A stretch of 64,000 nt of DNA from Paramacrobiotus metropolitanus (GCF_019649055.1 NW_026570222.1:2356001-2420000); one strand, 5' to 3'; numbered from the stretch's first letter, positions 45,345-54,668 are shown. The notes: generated by a model not told the origin, from the sequence alone. Program-made: numbers and translations.

Positions 45345-46133
45345 CTATGACTGAGTCTGTTCTGTTGTGACTGCTGTTTTGGGTGTCTTAGGTTTTGCTG
45401 TTTTGACTGGTTTCTCCGAGTCCGCCCGTCCTTCGGTAATTCGTTCGAGGATTTCCTTATGGGCTTCATCTTCAGCGACTTCTGTTTCCTCCAGCATCTG
45501 TTGTGCCGTTAGCTTCGGTTTCTTGACTGTACCGTACTTCCGCTTCGGCTTAGTCGGTTCGACTGCCTGGTCGGCTGCTACGACTTCCGTGGTCGGCGCC
45601 GATGTACTAGGTAAGTCGACCTTCCGCTTCGTGTACTTGCGCTTTGGCTTGGTCGGTTGGACTGCCGAGTCGGCTACAACGGCCTCTGTGGTCGGTGCCG
45701 ACGAGTCGGTTTGCTTTACCGTCCTCTTTTTCCGAGCTGGCTTTGTTGCCGACTTCGGTTCCTCTGTTAGTTGGTTGGCTGGCTGGACCGGCGTTTCCGA
45801 CTTATCATCCGACTTCTTCGGTTGCTCGGTGGTCGGCTGAGCTTTGTGCTCGTCGACTTCCTCCGAGGTCGGTGCTGGGTCGGCAGCTATCACATCTTGC
45901 TTCTGAAGTTCCTTCAGTGCCGGTGTCTCGAAGTCGGTCGGAGGTTTCTTCCGAGGTCGACCTCGCTTGTTCTTCACCTTCGGTTCGGTTTTATCCGCAT
46001 CGTTGGTCGGATTCGAAGGATTTTCGACGGTTTCTTCCGTTTTTCTTTCGGCTTCCGAGTAGCTTTCCCTTCTGTCGGGTCGGCTACCGGGCCAGTTGAC
46101 CGAGTTGCTGGTCGACTTGTCTCGACTCGGCAA
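45345..46133 (-). CDS. AT-hook, Lys/Pro/Thr-rich ORF overlapping the integrase end
   Basis: The 262-codon ORF starts at a TTG and overlaps the last 160 bases of the integrase ORF in the -1 frame; no ATG is available near its start. It contains NKRGRPRKKPP, a canonical AT-hook that binds the minor groove of AT-rich DNA. It also holds two near-identical basic repeats (PTKPKRKYTKRKV and PTKPKRKYGTVKK) separated by TSAPTTEVVAA. The rest is disordered and charged. By analogy with chromodomain or other tails on Gypsy integrases, it could be an integrase extension reached by -1 frameshifting, targeting insertion to AT-rich chromatin. I found no classic slippery heptamer in the overlap. Function is inference; the AT-hook is directly visible. 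Confidence 0.65.
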   Translation of the reverse strand: MPSRDKSTSNSVNWPGSRPDRRESYSEAERKTEETVENPSNPTNDADKTEPKVKNKRGRPRKKPPTDFETPALKELQKQDVIAADPAPTSEEVDEHKAQPTTEQPKKSDDKSETPVQPANQLTEEPKSATKPARKKRTVKQTDSSAPTTEAVVADSAVQPTKPKRKYTKRKVDLPSTSAPTTEVVAADQAVEPTKPKRKYGTVKKPKLTAQQMLEETEVAEDEAHKEILERITEGRADSEKPVKTAKPKTPKTAVTTEQTQS

Positions 46134-47491
46134 TGTTTAACTCGGTCGACGGCTACCGTATCTTCACGTCCGTCTTCGCATCGGAGGAGCAAGTTGTTTG
46201 GGCCAACATAGTTGATGACCGTCCAAACTCCATCATAGCGTTCCTTCCGAGCTGGGTCCTTGGTCGGGAATTCCACCGTTACCTTGTCCCTCGGTTTGAA
46301 GGTCGGATTCGACTTCTTCTTGTTGTAGTGCTCGGCGTTCCGTTCGAACGCTTCATCAATGTTGATGCGAGCAATCTCGTGCGAGCGTTGAAGTCGTTCT
46401 TTAATCCGTCGGATATATTGTTCCTTATCCGTAAAGGTTTCCGGTGTATTCGTTCCGGCCACTATGTCCTGTGGCATGGTCATTTGTCGACCATACAACA
46501 TGTAGAACGGTGAGAACTTAGTCGCGGCGTGGACGGCTCGGTTCATTCCGCAGACGACATAATCCAAGGCTCTGTGCCATCGGTGTCCGTCTTTTACGTC
46601 ACAGAACTTCCTGATTCCGTCCCAAATCGTTTGCATTTGCCGTTCGACTTGTCCTTGTCCTTCCGGATGATGGGCGGTTCCGAGCGTATGTTGGATGCCG
46701 AAGATCCGTGCGACCTTAGCGAACGTCTTCGCTGTGAAATGTGTCCCTCTGTCCGAGTGGATGAAGGTCGGCATTCCGTATTTCAAGAGGACGTCTTTGA
46801 CGAAGAACCGTTCGAATTCCCTCGCGGTATTCGTCTTTGTTGCCCGAGCTACGGTGAACTTCGTCAGCTGGTCGGTTACCACTGCGATATACTGGTATCC
46901 CTTCGTCTCCGTTCGAGGAAGAGGACCTTTGAAGTCCGCATAAATGCGATACCAGGCTTCACCGACTTCCATCTTCTGGAGTTTACCAGGTGGTGGGCGT
47001 CGTTGCTTATTAGTCATGATGCACTGTCGGCATTTCTCAATGTAGGCAATGGCATCGGTGTTCATCCGTGGCCAATAGTAACGCAGCTTCAGCGCTTCGA
47101 TCGTCTTCTCCCGTCCGAAATGGTTTCCGGTTTTTCCATCGTGGAGTGATCGGATGATTTGATTACGCATAAAGAGTGGTACGACGAAGCACCGTTCCAA
47201 CTTTGTGTTGATGGTCTTCAGTCTGTACAAGACTCCTTGCGCCATCTGGTAATGTTCCAGATGTTGCGACTTATGGTCAAGGTTCTCTGGGTGTTCCAGT
47301 TCATCAATGATTTTGCGTAGTTGTGGGTCTCGCAACTGCGCTTTCCGAAGTTCTACGTTCGGTTCGGGTGGAGGTGGGAGTGTCTTTTCGACTTCCAACT
47401 CGTCATCTTCCGCCGTGTTGACGGTCCGAATGGTCGGTTCAGGTGTCTCCGATGCTGGGATGTTAATGACTCGGACCTCTGTGGTACTCAA
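45974..47491 (-). CDS. Retroelement integrase (H2C2, DDE, GPY/F-like tail)
   Basis: It inserts the cDNA copy into chromosomes. The frame is open from 47604; the 505-codon ORF starts at a TTG, so it is probably a segment of a Pol polyprotein. The H2C2 zinc-binding region is HDGKTGNHFG...CRQC. Catalytic acidic residues lie in YADFKGPLP, HSDRGTHF and GQGQVERQ. The C-terminal YDGVWTVINYVGPNNLLL resembles the GPY/F module of Gypsy integrases. The end is basic and overlaps the AT-hook ORF. It shares its frame with the RT ORF, but the intervening 230 bases (about 47605-47833) read in another frame. Confidence 0.93.
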   Translation of the reverse strand: MSTTEVRVINIPASETPEPTIRTVNTAEDDELEVEKTLPPPPEPNVELRKAQLRDPQLRKIIDELEHPENLDHKSQHLEHYQMAQGVLYRLKTINTKLERCFVVPLFMRNQIIRSLHDGKTGNHFGREKTIEALKLRYYWPRMNTDAIAYIEKCRQCIMTNKQRRPPPGKLQKMEVGEAWYRIYADFKGPLPRTETKGYQYIAVVTDQLTKFTVARATKTNTAREFERFFVKDVLLKYGMPTFIHSDRGTHFTAKTFAKVARIFGIQHTLGTAHHPEGQGQVERQMQTIWDGIRKFCDVKDGHRWHRALDYVVCGMNRAVHAATKFSPFYMLYGRQMTMPQDIVAGTNTPETFTDKEQYIRRIKERLQRSHEIARINIDEAFERNAEHYNKKKSNPTFKPRDKVTVEFPTKDPARKERYDGVWTVINYVGPNNLLLRCEDGREDTVAVDRVKHCRVETSRPATRSTGPVADPTEGKATRKPKEKRKKPSKILRIRPTMRIKPNRR

Positions 47492-47752
47492 GTCGTCCCA
47501 GTCGGTTATGACATTGCATCCGGGTAGAACCGGTGGAAGGGGATTTTCGGTGGTTCCTTCAGATCCTTCTTCCTTTTCTTTGAGGCATTTGCCTTCAGAC
47601 GTCTAAGAGTCCGTATTGTGCAGACCTTGATTTCGTCCTTGAAGTCCTCGAAGTTGGGGACTTGGTCCAACTCTTCGTGTGGATCTTTGTCGTCACTACG
47701 TTCGAGTGGCCATCTCGACAGGGCGTCCGCATTGTCGCAGAAAACTCCTGGC

Positions 47753-50233
47753 TTATACTCGATGGTTATGTCCCGTCCTTGTAAAGCCAGTGCCCATCTC
47801 GTTAGTCGAGGGTTGATGCCAGGTCGGTTCTGACTCGCATCGGAGCAGGTTCTGCAGTGCTCGGTGATCCGTTCTTACGGTGAATGGTCCGTGGTCGATG
47901 AAGTGTTTAAATTTCTGCACCGCCCATACCACGGCCAAACATTCCCATTCGGTAACTCCATAGTTGAGTTCCGGTCCGCGTAGGACTCTACTGGCGTAGG
48001 CGATTGGGTGATCGTCTTGTGAGATCACCGCGCCAAGTCCGGCTCCGCTTGCGTCACATTCGATGACGGTCTTCTTAGTCGGGTCGAACTTTGCCAGCAC
48101 AGGTGCTTCCGTTAGCGCCTTCTTGATGTCGTTGAACTCGGCCGTGTGGGCTTCCGTCCAATCGAGCTTGATATTTTTGTCCTTCCGTAGGAGCTCGTAC
48201 ATTTTCGATGTCTTCTGAGCGTATCCTCGGATAAACTTGCGATAGTAGTTGGCCAGTCCGAGGAACGACCTAAGTTGCCGTTCAGTTCTCGGGCAGCTCT
48301 GTTCTGCGATACAGGCCACTTTCTCATCGTCGGTCTGGACTCCGTTTTTACTAAGAACATGTCCCAGGAACAGCAGTCTGTCCGTTCCGACCTCGCATTT
48401 GGAGGGTTTGACCGTAAATCCGGCATCACGGAGGCATTCGAGGGTTGCTCGGAAAGCCTCAAGGAAGTCTTCGAACGTTTTGCCGAAGAAGATGATATCG
48501 TCAATGTAGGCGAACACACCCTTCTTCCGAGCTGATGCCGTAATCTTGTCCATATGCATTTGGAAAGTTGCTGGTCCGTTGCAGACTCCAAACGGCATAC
48601 GGTTAAATCGCCACATGCCTTCGGGTGTTACGAAGGTCGTGTAGTCCTTGGACTGTTCATCCATGGGGATTTGCCAAAAGCCGGACTGACAGTCTACCTT
48701 GCCGTAATACTCCATTCCGGCGCATCGGTCCAGTAGCTCGTCCGGGTTCGGTAGTGGGTAGTTGTTCTTTTTCGTGACGGCATTCAACTTAATATAGTTG
48801 ATGCAGAAGCGTGTTCCTACCGTGCCGTCTCCGTTCCGTTTCGCGGCTAAGACGACGGGGAAGCTCCATGCAGCCGATGACGGTTCGATGACTCCTTGGT
48901 CGAGCATCTCTTGCACGTGTTTTTGGATGAATTCACGTCCCTTCCAGCTTGTCCTGGTGGGGTTCATCTTAATCGGCTGCGCCCCTTGGACATCAATGGT
49001 ATGTGTTACCCCTTTGACGTCTCCGTAAGGTTTCTTCGAGGTCGGAAATACGGTCCGGTAATCCCATGCAACTGCCTTCAGTTTGGCTAGTTGCTCGTCG
49101 GTTAAGTTTTTACCGAAGTTCATGGAGTCGATGATTCTTCGTCGCTCCTCTTGGGATTCCGCGTCTTCCTGCTCGACTTCAGCCGTGTTGACTCGTGCTT
49201 CTTCGACCTTCTGGTCGTCCGTCATCATTGTGAATGCTTCGGCTCGACCCATCGGGGCACCTTTGCGTAAGGTCACCTCGCGATGAGTGTGGTTTGCCAC
49301 CATGACGGTGAATCGTTTCCCGTCGTGCTTGGTTACGCCGTCCATGAATTCGACTCCTTCTCGTTTGGGGTCGGATTCACCGAGGTACATCAACTTTTGG
49401 TCCTTAGATACCGGTACGTCCAGGACGACTTCTACCATGGTTACGGCTCGAGGGATGAGTTTGACCTTCCGTTGGGCTCGAACTCCTGTTGCCTCGAAAA
49501 CTTCGAATTGGGGTTTTGGCTTCACTTCCCGAGTCGGGGGCCAAGTCTTCGCCACTCTGTGTGGGAGTTCCCATTCGACGAATGCATTGTTAATTTCCGG
49601 TTCATAGACATCGGCGTATTGCATATGTCCGAGTCGAACACCTTTCTTCAGCACCTTTGTTTGGTGAGTCGTGTTCTGAATGTTTATCCAGGCCGTATCG
49701 TTTGTCGGTCGGATGTCGATCTTGGCTTCGATTGGCCGAATAGGTCGGACTACCCGTTGTAGGGTAGAGAAGTAAATTGGTCTTCTCGGATCCATTGGTT
49801 TGGCCGTCCGTACCTTTATCGAACATGTTGACCATGCTGGGAGAGAGACTCGTTCGCTGTTGAAGACAACTTGTCGGTCTAGCGCTTTTGTCTCTATGTG
49901 GGGATCCAGCCTTAGGTGGTGGACTTCTGGGCATTTGTTGTCCAAGTCCAACTCCTCGATCGTCGTTACTTTGGCAACTCGTGCCTTCCATGTGTTGAAG
50001 TGCTCCGACTTCTGTTGGTCGGTTAAGTTGGCCAAGGTCGGTTGTTCGGTTGACAGCTGCTGGACGACTAAAGTTGGAGGTCGGTAATCGTCTTCCTCCG
50101 GTTTACCTCCTCCGAATTCCCACAAAGCCTTAAGTTGGTCAAGTTCCTCCTGTTGTTCGGAGTCGACTGGCTTCGGTTGTTCGGTTTGTTCCGGTTGCTC
50201 GACTATAAATTCTGTGTGAACTATAGTCCGCAA
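47753..50233 (-). CDS. Reverse transcriptase and RNase H
   Basis: It copies the element RNA to DNA and degrades the template. The ORF is 826 codons from a TTG; the frame is open back to about 50525. N-terminal parts hold two beta-rich repeats typical of the Gypsy PR-RT connector (KGVRLGHMQYADV and KGAPMGRAEA). The RT domain shows YGKVDCQSGFWQI, MPFGVCNGPATFQ and the catalytic AYIDDIIFFG near codon 575. The connection has LGLANYYRKFIRGYA. RNase H begins at VIECDASGAGLGAVI and includes TEWECLAVVW and TVRTDHRALQNLL. Just after that motif the expected sequence continues in another frame (break near 47833), so the ORF ends in 30 unrelated residues. This is a lesion, recoding site or assembly indel. 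Confidence 0.95.
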   Translation of the reverse strand: MRTIVHTEFIVEQPEQTEQPKPVDSEQQEELDQLKALWEFGGGKPEEDDYRPPTLVVQQLSTEQPTLANLTDQQKSEHFNTWKARVAKVTTIEELDLDNKCPEVHHLRLDPHIETKALDRQVVFNSERVSLPAWSTCSIKVRTAKPMDPRRPIYFSTLQRVVRPIRPIEAKIDIRPTNDTAWINIQNTTHQTKVLKKGVRLGHMQYADVYEPEINNAFVEWELPHRVAKTWPPTREVKPKPQFEVFEATGVRAQRKVKLIPRAVTMVEVVLDVPVSKDQKLMYLGESDPKREGVEFMDGVTKHDGKRFTVMVANHTHREVTLRKGAPMGRAEAFTMMTDDQKVEEARVNTAEVEQEDAESQEERRRIIDSMNFGKNLTDEQLAKLKAVAWDYRTVFPTSKKPYGDVKGVTHTIDVQGAQPIKMNPTRTSWKGREFIQKHVQEMLDQGVIEPSSAAWSFPVVLAAKRNGDGTVGTRFCINYIKLNAVTKKNNYPLPNPDELLDRCAGMEYYGKVDCQSGFWQIPMDEQSKDYTTFVTPEGMWRFNRMPFGVCNGPATFQMHMDKITASARKKGVFAYIDDIIFFGKTFEDFLEAFRATLECLRDAGFTVKPSKCEVGTDRLLFLGHVLSKNGVQTDDEKVACIAEQSCPRTERQLRSFLGLANYYRKFIRGYAQKTSKMYELLRKDKNIKLDWTEAHTAEFNDIKKALTEAPVLAKFDPTKKTVIECDASGAGLGAVISQDDHPIAYASRVLRGPELNYGVTEWECLAVVWAVQKFKHFIDHGPFTVRTDHRALQNLLRCESEPTWHQPSTNEMGTGFTRTGHNHRV

Positions 50234-50298
50234 TGCCGTAGTTAGTCGGACATCGTAGGTCGGTTCTTCATCCTCCGATGACGAATCATCCGAGTCGT

Positions 50299-50742
50299 TT
50301 ATGCTCGGTTTATCCGTCTTACAGTGTCGGACTGACAGATCGAATTCTTCGTCGTCTTCTTCCTCGGATTCTTCCGAAGGTCGGTTATCGGAGTCTGTGT
50401 CCGCCGAATCACTCGTACTCTGTATATCCGAGTCGTCCGACTGGTAATCTTCGAATTCGACTTCCGATCCGTTTTCAGGATTCGACTTCTGGCATATTGC
50501 CGACTTCGACCTGTGGTCGTTTCAGCTTGGTCGACTTGCTCCGTCGGTTGGGTAGGTCGATTTGCTTCATCCTGATTCTCAAGGTCGGTTGGCTGTGAGC
50601 CTATGTCGCTCAGCCATCGGATGCTCGTCTGTTGGGGCTTCCGAAAGCGGTCTACCTTCCGTTCCTGTTGCGGAGGCGACGGTGACGACGGTCTGTCGTC
50701 CGACCAAGTCAGGTCGTGATGAGCCTTTATGGCCCGTACCAC
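50299..50742 (-). CDS. Pol linker segment in shifted frame (147 codons)
   Basis: It starts with a GTG and lies between the 150-codon ORF and the RT frame, each in a different frame from it. The first half is Pro/Gln/Arg-rich (SPSPPQQERKVDRF). The frame swap into the acidic RT N-terminus falls near 50515, inside a GTCGAAGTCGG stretch. It is not recognised as a domain. It is probably part of one ancestral Pol reading frame broken by two compensating indels, or a disordered linker. Confidence 0.4.
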   Translation of the reverse strand: MVRAIKAHHDLTWSDDRPSSPSPPQQERKVDRFRKPQQTSIRWLSDIGSQPTDLENQDEANRPTQPTEQVDQAETTTGRSRQYARSRILKTDRKSNSKITSRTTRIYRVRVIRRTQTPITDLRKNPRKKTTKNSICQSDTVRRINRA

Positions 50743-50746
50743 TCCG

Positions 50747-51199
50747 TCAATGTTGTCCTTGACAGATGGTACACTGATAAGGTTTATCAGTTTCTTCCAG
50801 GATTACATTTTCCTGGGGTTTCGCCGGGCTACTCACAAACGTCACGTGGTTGGAGTGCGGCATAAGTGGTGGTAGCGGTGCGGGGATTTGTCGCGTTATA
50901 GCGGTGTCCTCGCCATACCGTTGCCAGAATGCGGTCGTTGACGATTCTCCGTGCAACTGAACTCGCTGCATGTAGGCAAAGAGTTGCGAGCCTAGTTCCT
51001 GGCAGGGCATTTCTAAAGGTCGTGGGACGGGGAGTCCGTATTCCATGTACTGTCGATGGATCGGAATTCGTTCATCTTCCCATTCCCATGCTTCGTCCTC
51101 TATGTCATTCATGAGGGCGATTACAGGTTCACACATTTGTTGTGCGTCCCGTATTTGCTCGGGGGTTACCGCTCCGTTCTGTCGCAGAGTGGTCACCAT
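50747..51199 (-). CDS. Short Pol-region ORF ending in a CxxC (150 codons)
   Basis: Helical segments (AQQMCEPVIALMNDIEDEAW) are followed by a Pro/Ser-rich stretch and a terminal CTICQGQH, half of a zinc-knuckle-like motif cut by a TGA. It sits between retropepsin and RT. I do not recognise it. It may be a segment of the polyprotein whose zinc finger continued in another frame. Confidence 0.45.
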   Translation of the reverse strand: MVTTLRQNGAVTPEQIRDAQQMCEPVIALMNDIEDEAWEWEDERIPIHRQYMEYGLPVPRPLEMPCQELGSQLFAYMQRVQLHGESSTTAFWQRYGEDTAITRQIPAPLPPLMPHSNHVTFVSSPAKPQENVILEETDKPYQCTICQGQH

Positions 51200-51319
51200 C
51201 TCTAACGTCCGTTGGTCGAGAAAGTGTCGAGCTCCCGAGAACCAAGTTCGGTACTTTGTCGTACTCTTCTAGGTTCTGGGCATCCGCTTCAGCGGATGCC
51301 TCTGGTATCGGGATAGACT

Positions 51320-52702
51320 TTAGTACTGTCTTGCCGGTCGTAGTGTACCGTCGCGTATCCGTTTCTGATAGTGCTCTATCACGTTGTGGAGTGCTAGTTC
51401 CTCCAGCAGAGTGCGGTTCGTATCCCGGCAATCGCGGCAGATGTTACGTGGAGTTCGCCGGGTGATCAAGCCGACTAATCCGAGCTTCGTTTCTACCGTG
51501 TCCGATGCCTCTGGTATCGGGATAGACTGCACTACCGTCGTTCCTTCCGATTGTTCCGGAATTGGAATCGGTGTTAAAACGAAGGTGAATTTTGAATGCA
51601 GGTAGTCGCATCCGAGCAGCACTGGGATGTCCGCTTCAGTCGGCTGGACATGGAATGTATGGTGGCTAGTAAAGCCCTGCATCGTCACAGGTGCAGTACA
51701 GCAATGAGACACCATAAAGGCGACTTGTCCGCCTACACCAAGTATTTTGGTGTAATGTCCGAGGGGTTCCATTGTTAAACCGTTCCTCTCGCAAAACCGT
51801 TGTTCGATGAGTGAAGTCTCCGCTCCGGTATCCAACATCGCCATTGTGGGCGTGGATCCGACTTGGATTTCGTGTGTCCAAGCTCGAACTGTTTTCGGTT
51901 TCTTATGCGTTCCCTTCTCAAAGGTTACTTCCCGTATCGTTGGTTTGATGGGAATTAGTGACACCGGTCCGTGGTCGGCTGGCTGTTGAGTTGAACTTTG
52001 TGTAAGTTCGACTCCGACTTCACCCGCTTCCTGTACCTCAGGTCGGTTAGCTACTCCGTCCTCCGGTAATTCGGCGGTTCGGAACCGTTGTGCCTGAGCC
52101 AGTATCCGTTCTTCTATTGAGGTGTCTGTTGGCCTCAATTTTGACCACATATAGTCGAGGTTCAGGAATGTTCGAGAACTGGCTATCGTTCTAACTGGTC
52201 GCTCTTTTGGCTGGAAGAGGTCCGCTTCTCCTGGCCGAGAGTAAACGGGTACCTGTGCTCCCAATGGGACCGTTTCCCATTCTTCGACTTCTCCTTCCGA
52301 TTCTTCGGTGAGGTCGATGGCTGCCATTGTCGCAGCGTATCTATCCGTTGCGCGTCCGGATGATACATTGGGGAAGTTTCTGTTGCCCCGGTGCGTGAAT
52401 CGGCGTCCCGGTCCTCCGCGTCTTGGGCATCGTCTGGCCTGCTCGGTTGAGTTTATCCTCACCGACAATCCGGTCCAACTTCCGTGGCCGGGCCGTTCTA
52501 CGTCACTTTGTATGACGGACGGCGCAGTCGCTTTGTTCGCGCTGCTTAGGTCGGGCAATTTCTGCGTTCCGACCTCCGACGTTCCAGCTTCGAGTCGAGG
52601 GGCTGGGTCGGTCGCCTCGAGTGCCTGTTGCATCCCGGGCCACGCTTCGACGGTGCCATTGTTGGCGTACACGCCGAGCTGAGCGGCTAACTTCCGAGCC
52701 AT
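51320..52702 (-). CDS. Retropepsin ORF, duplicate copy (460 codons), 5' end frameshifted
   Basis: This is the second (downstream in sense) copy of the aspartic protease ORF. It carries the active site AMLDTGAETSLIEQ and the flap-distal VLLGCDYLHSKF. The sequence is nearly identical to the copy at 52923-54668 over 1.3 kb. One T is missing at about 52733, where the other copy has four Ts. This breaks the frame, so the natural start at 52926 gives only an 80-codon ORF (52687-52926) and the protease part is left starting at an internal ATG. The C-terminus differs from the other copy, ending in a Cys/Arg-containing tail (NICRDCRDTNRTLLEELAL). A third copy of the SIPIPEAS linker occurs just downstream, near 51296, in another frame. 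Confidence 0.85.
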   Translation of the reverse strand: MARKLAAQLGVYANNGTVEAWPGMQQALEATDPAPRLEAGTSEVGTQKLPDLSSANKATAPSVIQSDVERPGHGSWTGLSVRINSTEQARRCPRRGGPGRRFTHRGNRNFPNVSSGRATDRYAATMAAIDLTEESEGEVEEWETVPLGAQVPVYSRPGEADLFQPKERPVRTIASSRTFLNLDYMWSKLRPTDTSIEERILAQAQRFRTAELPEDGVANRPEVQEAGEVGVELTQSSTQQPADHGPVSLIPIKPTIREVTFEKGTHKKPKTVRAWTHEIQVGSTPTMAMLDTGAETSLIEQRFCERNGLTMEPLGHYTKILGVGGQVAFMVSHCCTAPVTMQGFTSHHTFHVQPTEADIPVLLGCDYLHSKFTFVLTPIPIPEQSEGTTVVQSIPIPEASDTVETKLGLVGLITRRTPRNICRDCRDTNRTLLEELALHNVIEHYQKRIRDGTLRPARQY

Positions 52703-52926
52703 CTCCGCCTCCTTTGTGGAGGTCGATATTGCTTTGTGAATTCCTCCTCGGAGCTGTTTTCGTTCAGTCCGAGTAGTTGGAGGATGGTGGCTATCTGTTG
52801 GTAACCTTCCTCCATCGTCGTGGGAAAGTTCAGTTCGTTCCGGGAAGTAAGCGGCTGGTTAGTGGGGTTATCCTTGTCCGGTGGTTCGGTCGGATGTTGG
52901 AGGTCGAATGAGTCACCGGAGCTCAT
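52687..52926 (-). pseudogene. Frameshifted N-terminal part of the duplicate retropepsin ORF
   Basis: It begins MSSGDSFDLQHPTEPP exactly like the intact copy at 54668 and leaves frame after EEEFTK because of a single-T deletion in a T run near 52733. Its ATG overlaps the preceding stop as ATGA (52923-52926). Confidence 0.8.
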
Positions 52927-54668
52927 CGACCTTGGACGTTTCCCGGGGAGTTACTCCGAGCCGGCCCATTGTTGGGTGGCGTCGAGTTTAGCGACTGGCG
53001 GGGCGGCAACGGTTCTCTGTATGCCGGGGAACCTTGTTGGTTCCCACCGCCATTGTTGCGGTTTCCGCCATTCCCCTGGCCGGGCGACCGGTTTCTGTTA
53101 CCGGGGCTACCCGAGCCTCCTGCCTGTTGGCGTTGGCGCGGCGGTGGTACGACGTCCTTCCAGAAGGGATTCGCCGAGCCTACCGGGCCAGGGTCCGACG
53201 GGTGATCAATCCGACTTATCCTTGCTTCACTTGGTAACTCGCCCGATGCCTCTGGTATCGGGATAGACTGCACTACCGTCGTTCCTACCGGTTGTTCCGT
53301 TGTAGGGATCGGTGTTAAAACGAAGGTGAATTTTGAATGCAGGTAGTCGCATCCGAGCAGTACTGGGATGTCCGCTTCAGTCGGCTGGACGTGGAATGTA
53401 TGGTGGCTAGTAAAGCCCTGCATCGTCACAGGTGCAGTACAGCAATGAGACACCATAAAGGCGACTTGTCCGCCTACACCAAGTATTTTGGTGTAATGTC
53501 CGAGGGGTTCCATTGTTAAACCGTTCCTCTCGCAAAACCGTTGTTCGATGAGTGAAGTCTCCGCTCCGGTATCCAACATCGCCATTGTGGGCGTGGATCC
53601 GACTTGGATTTCGTGTGTCCAAGCTCGAACTGTTTTCGGTTTCTTATGCGTTCCCTTCTCAAAGGTTACTTCCCGTATCGTTGGTTTGATGGGAATTAGT
53701 GACACCGGTCCGTGGTCGGCTGGCTGTTGAGTTGAACTTTGTGTAAGTTCGACTCCGACTTCACCCGCTTCCTGTACCTCAGGTCGGTTAGCTACTCCGT
53801 CCTCCGGTAATTCGGCGGTTCGGAACCGTTGTGCCTGAGCCAGTATCCGTTCTTCTATTGAGGTGTCTGTTGGCCTCAATTTTGACCACATATAGTCGAG
53901 GTTCAGGAATGTTCGAGAACTGGCTATCGTTCTAACTGGTCGCTCTTTTGGCTGGAAGAGGTCCGCTTCTCCTGGCCGAGAGTAAACGGGTACCTGTGCT
54001 CCCAATGGGACCGTTTCCCATTCTTCGACTTCTCCTTCCGATTCTTCGGTGAGGTCGATGGCTGCCATTGTCGCAGCGTATCTATCCGTTGCGCGTCCGG
54101 ATGATACATTGGGGAAGTTTCTGTTGCCCCGGTGCGTGAATCGGCGTCCCGGTCCTCCGCGTCTTGGGCATCGTCTGGCCTGCTCGGTTGAGTTTATCCT
54201 CACCGACAATCCGGTCCAACTTCCGTGGCCGGGCCGTTCTACGTCACTTTGTATGACGGACGGCGCAGTCGCTTTGTTCGCGCTGCTTAGGTCGGGCAAT
54301 TTCTGCGTTCCGACCTCCGACGTTCCAGCTTCGAGTCGAGGGGCTGGGTCGGTCGCCTCGAGTGCCTGTTGCATCCCGGGCCACGCTTCGACGGTGCCAT
54401 TGTTGGCGTACACGCCGAGCTGAGCGGCTAACTTCCGAGCCATCTCCGCCTCCTTTGTGGAGGTCGATATTGCTTTTGTGAATTCCTCCTCGGAGCTGTT
54501 TTCGTTCAGTCCGAGTAGTTGGAGGATGGTGGCTATCTGTTGGTAACCTTCCTCCATCGTCGTGGGAAAGTTCAGTTCGTTCCGGGAAGTAAGCGGCTGG
54601 TTAGTGGGGTTATCCTTGTCCGGTGGTTCGGTCGGATGTTGGAGGTCGAATGAGTCACCGGAGCTCAT
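52923..54668 (-). CDS. Retropepsin ORF, intact copy (581 codons), with duplicated zinc-ORF tail
   Basis: The aspartic protease that matures Gag-Pol. The ATG at 54668 overlaps the stop of the preceding zinc-knuckle ORF as ATGA, an arrangement used for termination-reinitiation in other retroelements. An N-terminal helical and disordered region precedes the protease (THEIQVGS, AMLDTGAETSLIEQ, GVGGQVAFMV, PVLLGCDYL). After the protease, the ORF runs into a second copy of the zinc-ORF tail (GPVGSANPFWKDVVPPPR ... NVQGR) because of the tandem duplication, and again ends in ATGA. The fusion of protease with this Gag-tail repeat is a by-product of the 1.74-kb duplication. Confidence 0.9.
   Translation of the reverse strand: MSSGDSFDLQHPTEPPDKDNPTNQPLTSRNELNFPTTMEEGYQQIATILQLLGLNENSSEEEFTKAISTSTKEAEMARKLAAQLGVYANNGTVEAWPGMQQALEATDPAPRLEAGTSEVGTQKLPDLSSANKATAPSVIQSDVERPGHGSWTGLSVRINSTEQARRCPRRGGPGRRFTHRGNRNFPNVSSGRATDRYAATMAAIDLTEESEGEVEEWETVPLGAQVPVYSRPGEADLFQPKERPVRTIASSRTFLNLDYMWSKLRPTDTSIEERILAQAQRFRTAELPEDGVANRPEVQEAGEVGVELTQSSTQQPADHGPVSLIPIKPTIREVTFEKGTHKKPKTVRAWTHEIQVGSTPTMAMLDTGAETSLIEQRFCERNGLTMEPLGHYTKILGVGGQVAFMVSHCCTAPVTMQGFTSHHTFHVQPTEADIPVLLGCDYLHSKFTFVLTPIPTTEQPVGTTVVQSIPIPEASGELPSEARISRIDHPSDPGPVGSANPFWKDVVPPPRQRQQAGGSGSPGNRNRSPGQGNGGNRNNGGGNQQGSPAYREPLPPRQSLNSTPPNNGPARSNSPGNVQGR

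Noticed and set aside
45974-46133. Classic X-XXY-YYZ slippery heptamer for integrase to AT-hook frameshift
   Set aside because: None found in frame in the overlap; A-rich stretches there do not fit the heptamer rule.
49283-49762. 159-codon + strand ORF opposite the RT ORF, and similar ones opposite all large ORFs
   Set aside because: Shadows of GC-rich sense codons; no start context or motifs.
51129-51431. 100-codon - strand ORF containing a third SIPIPEAS linker
   Set aside because: It appears to be a remnant of the repeated linker in a shifted frame between protease and Pol, not a separate gene.
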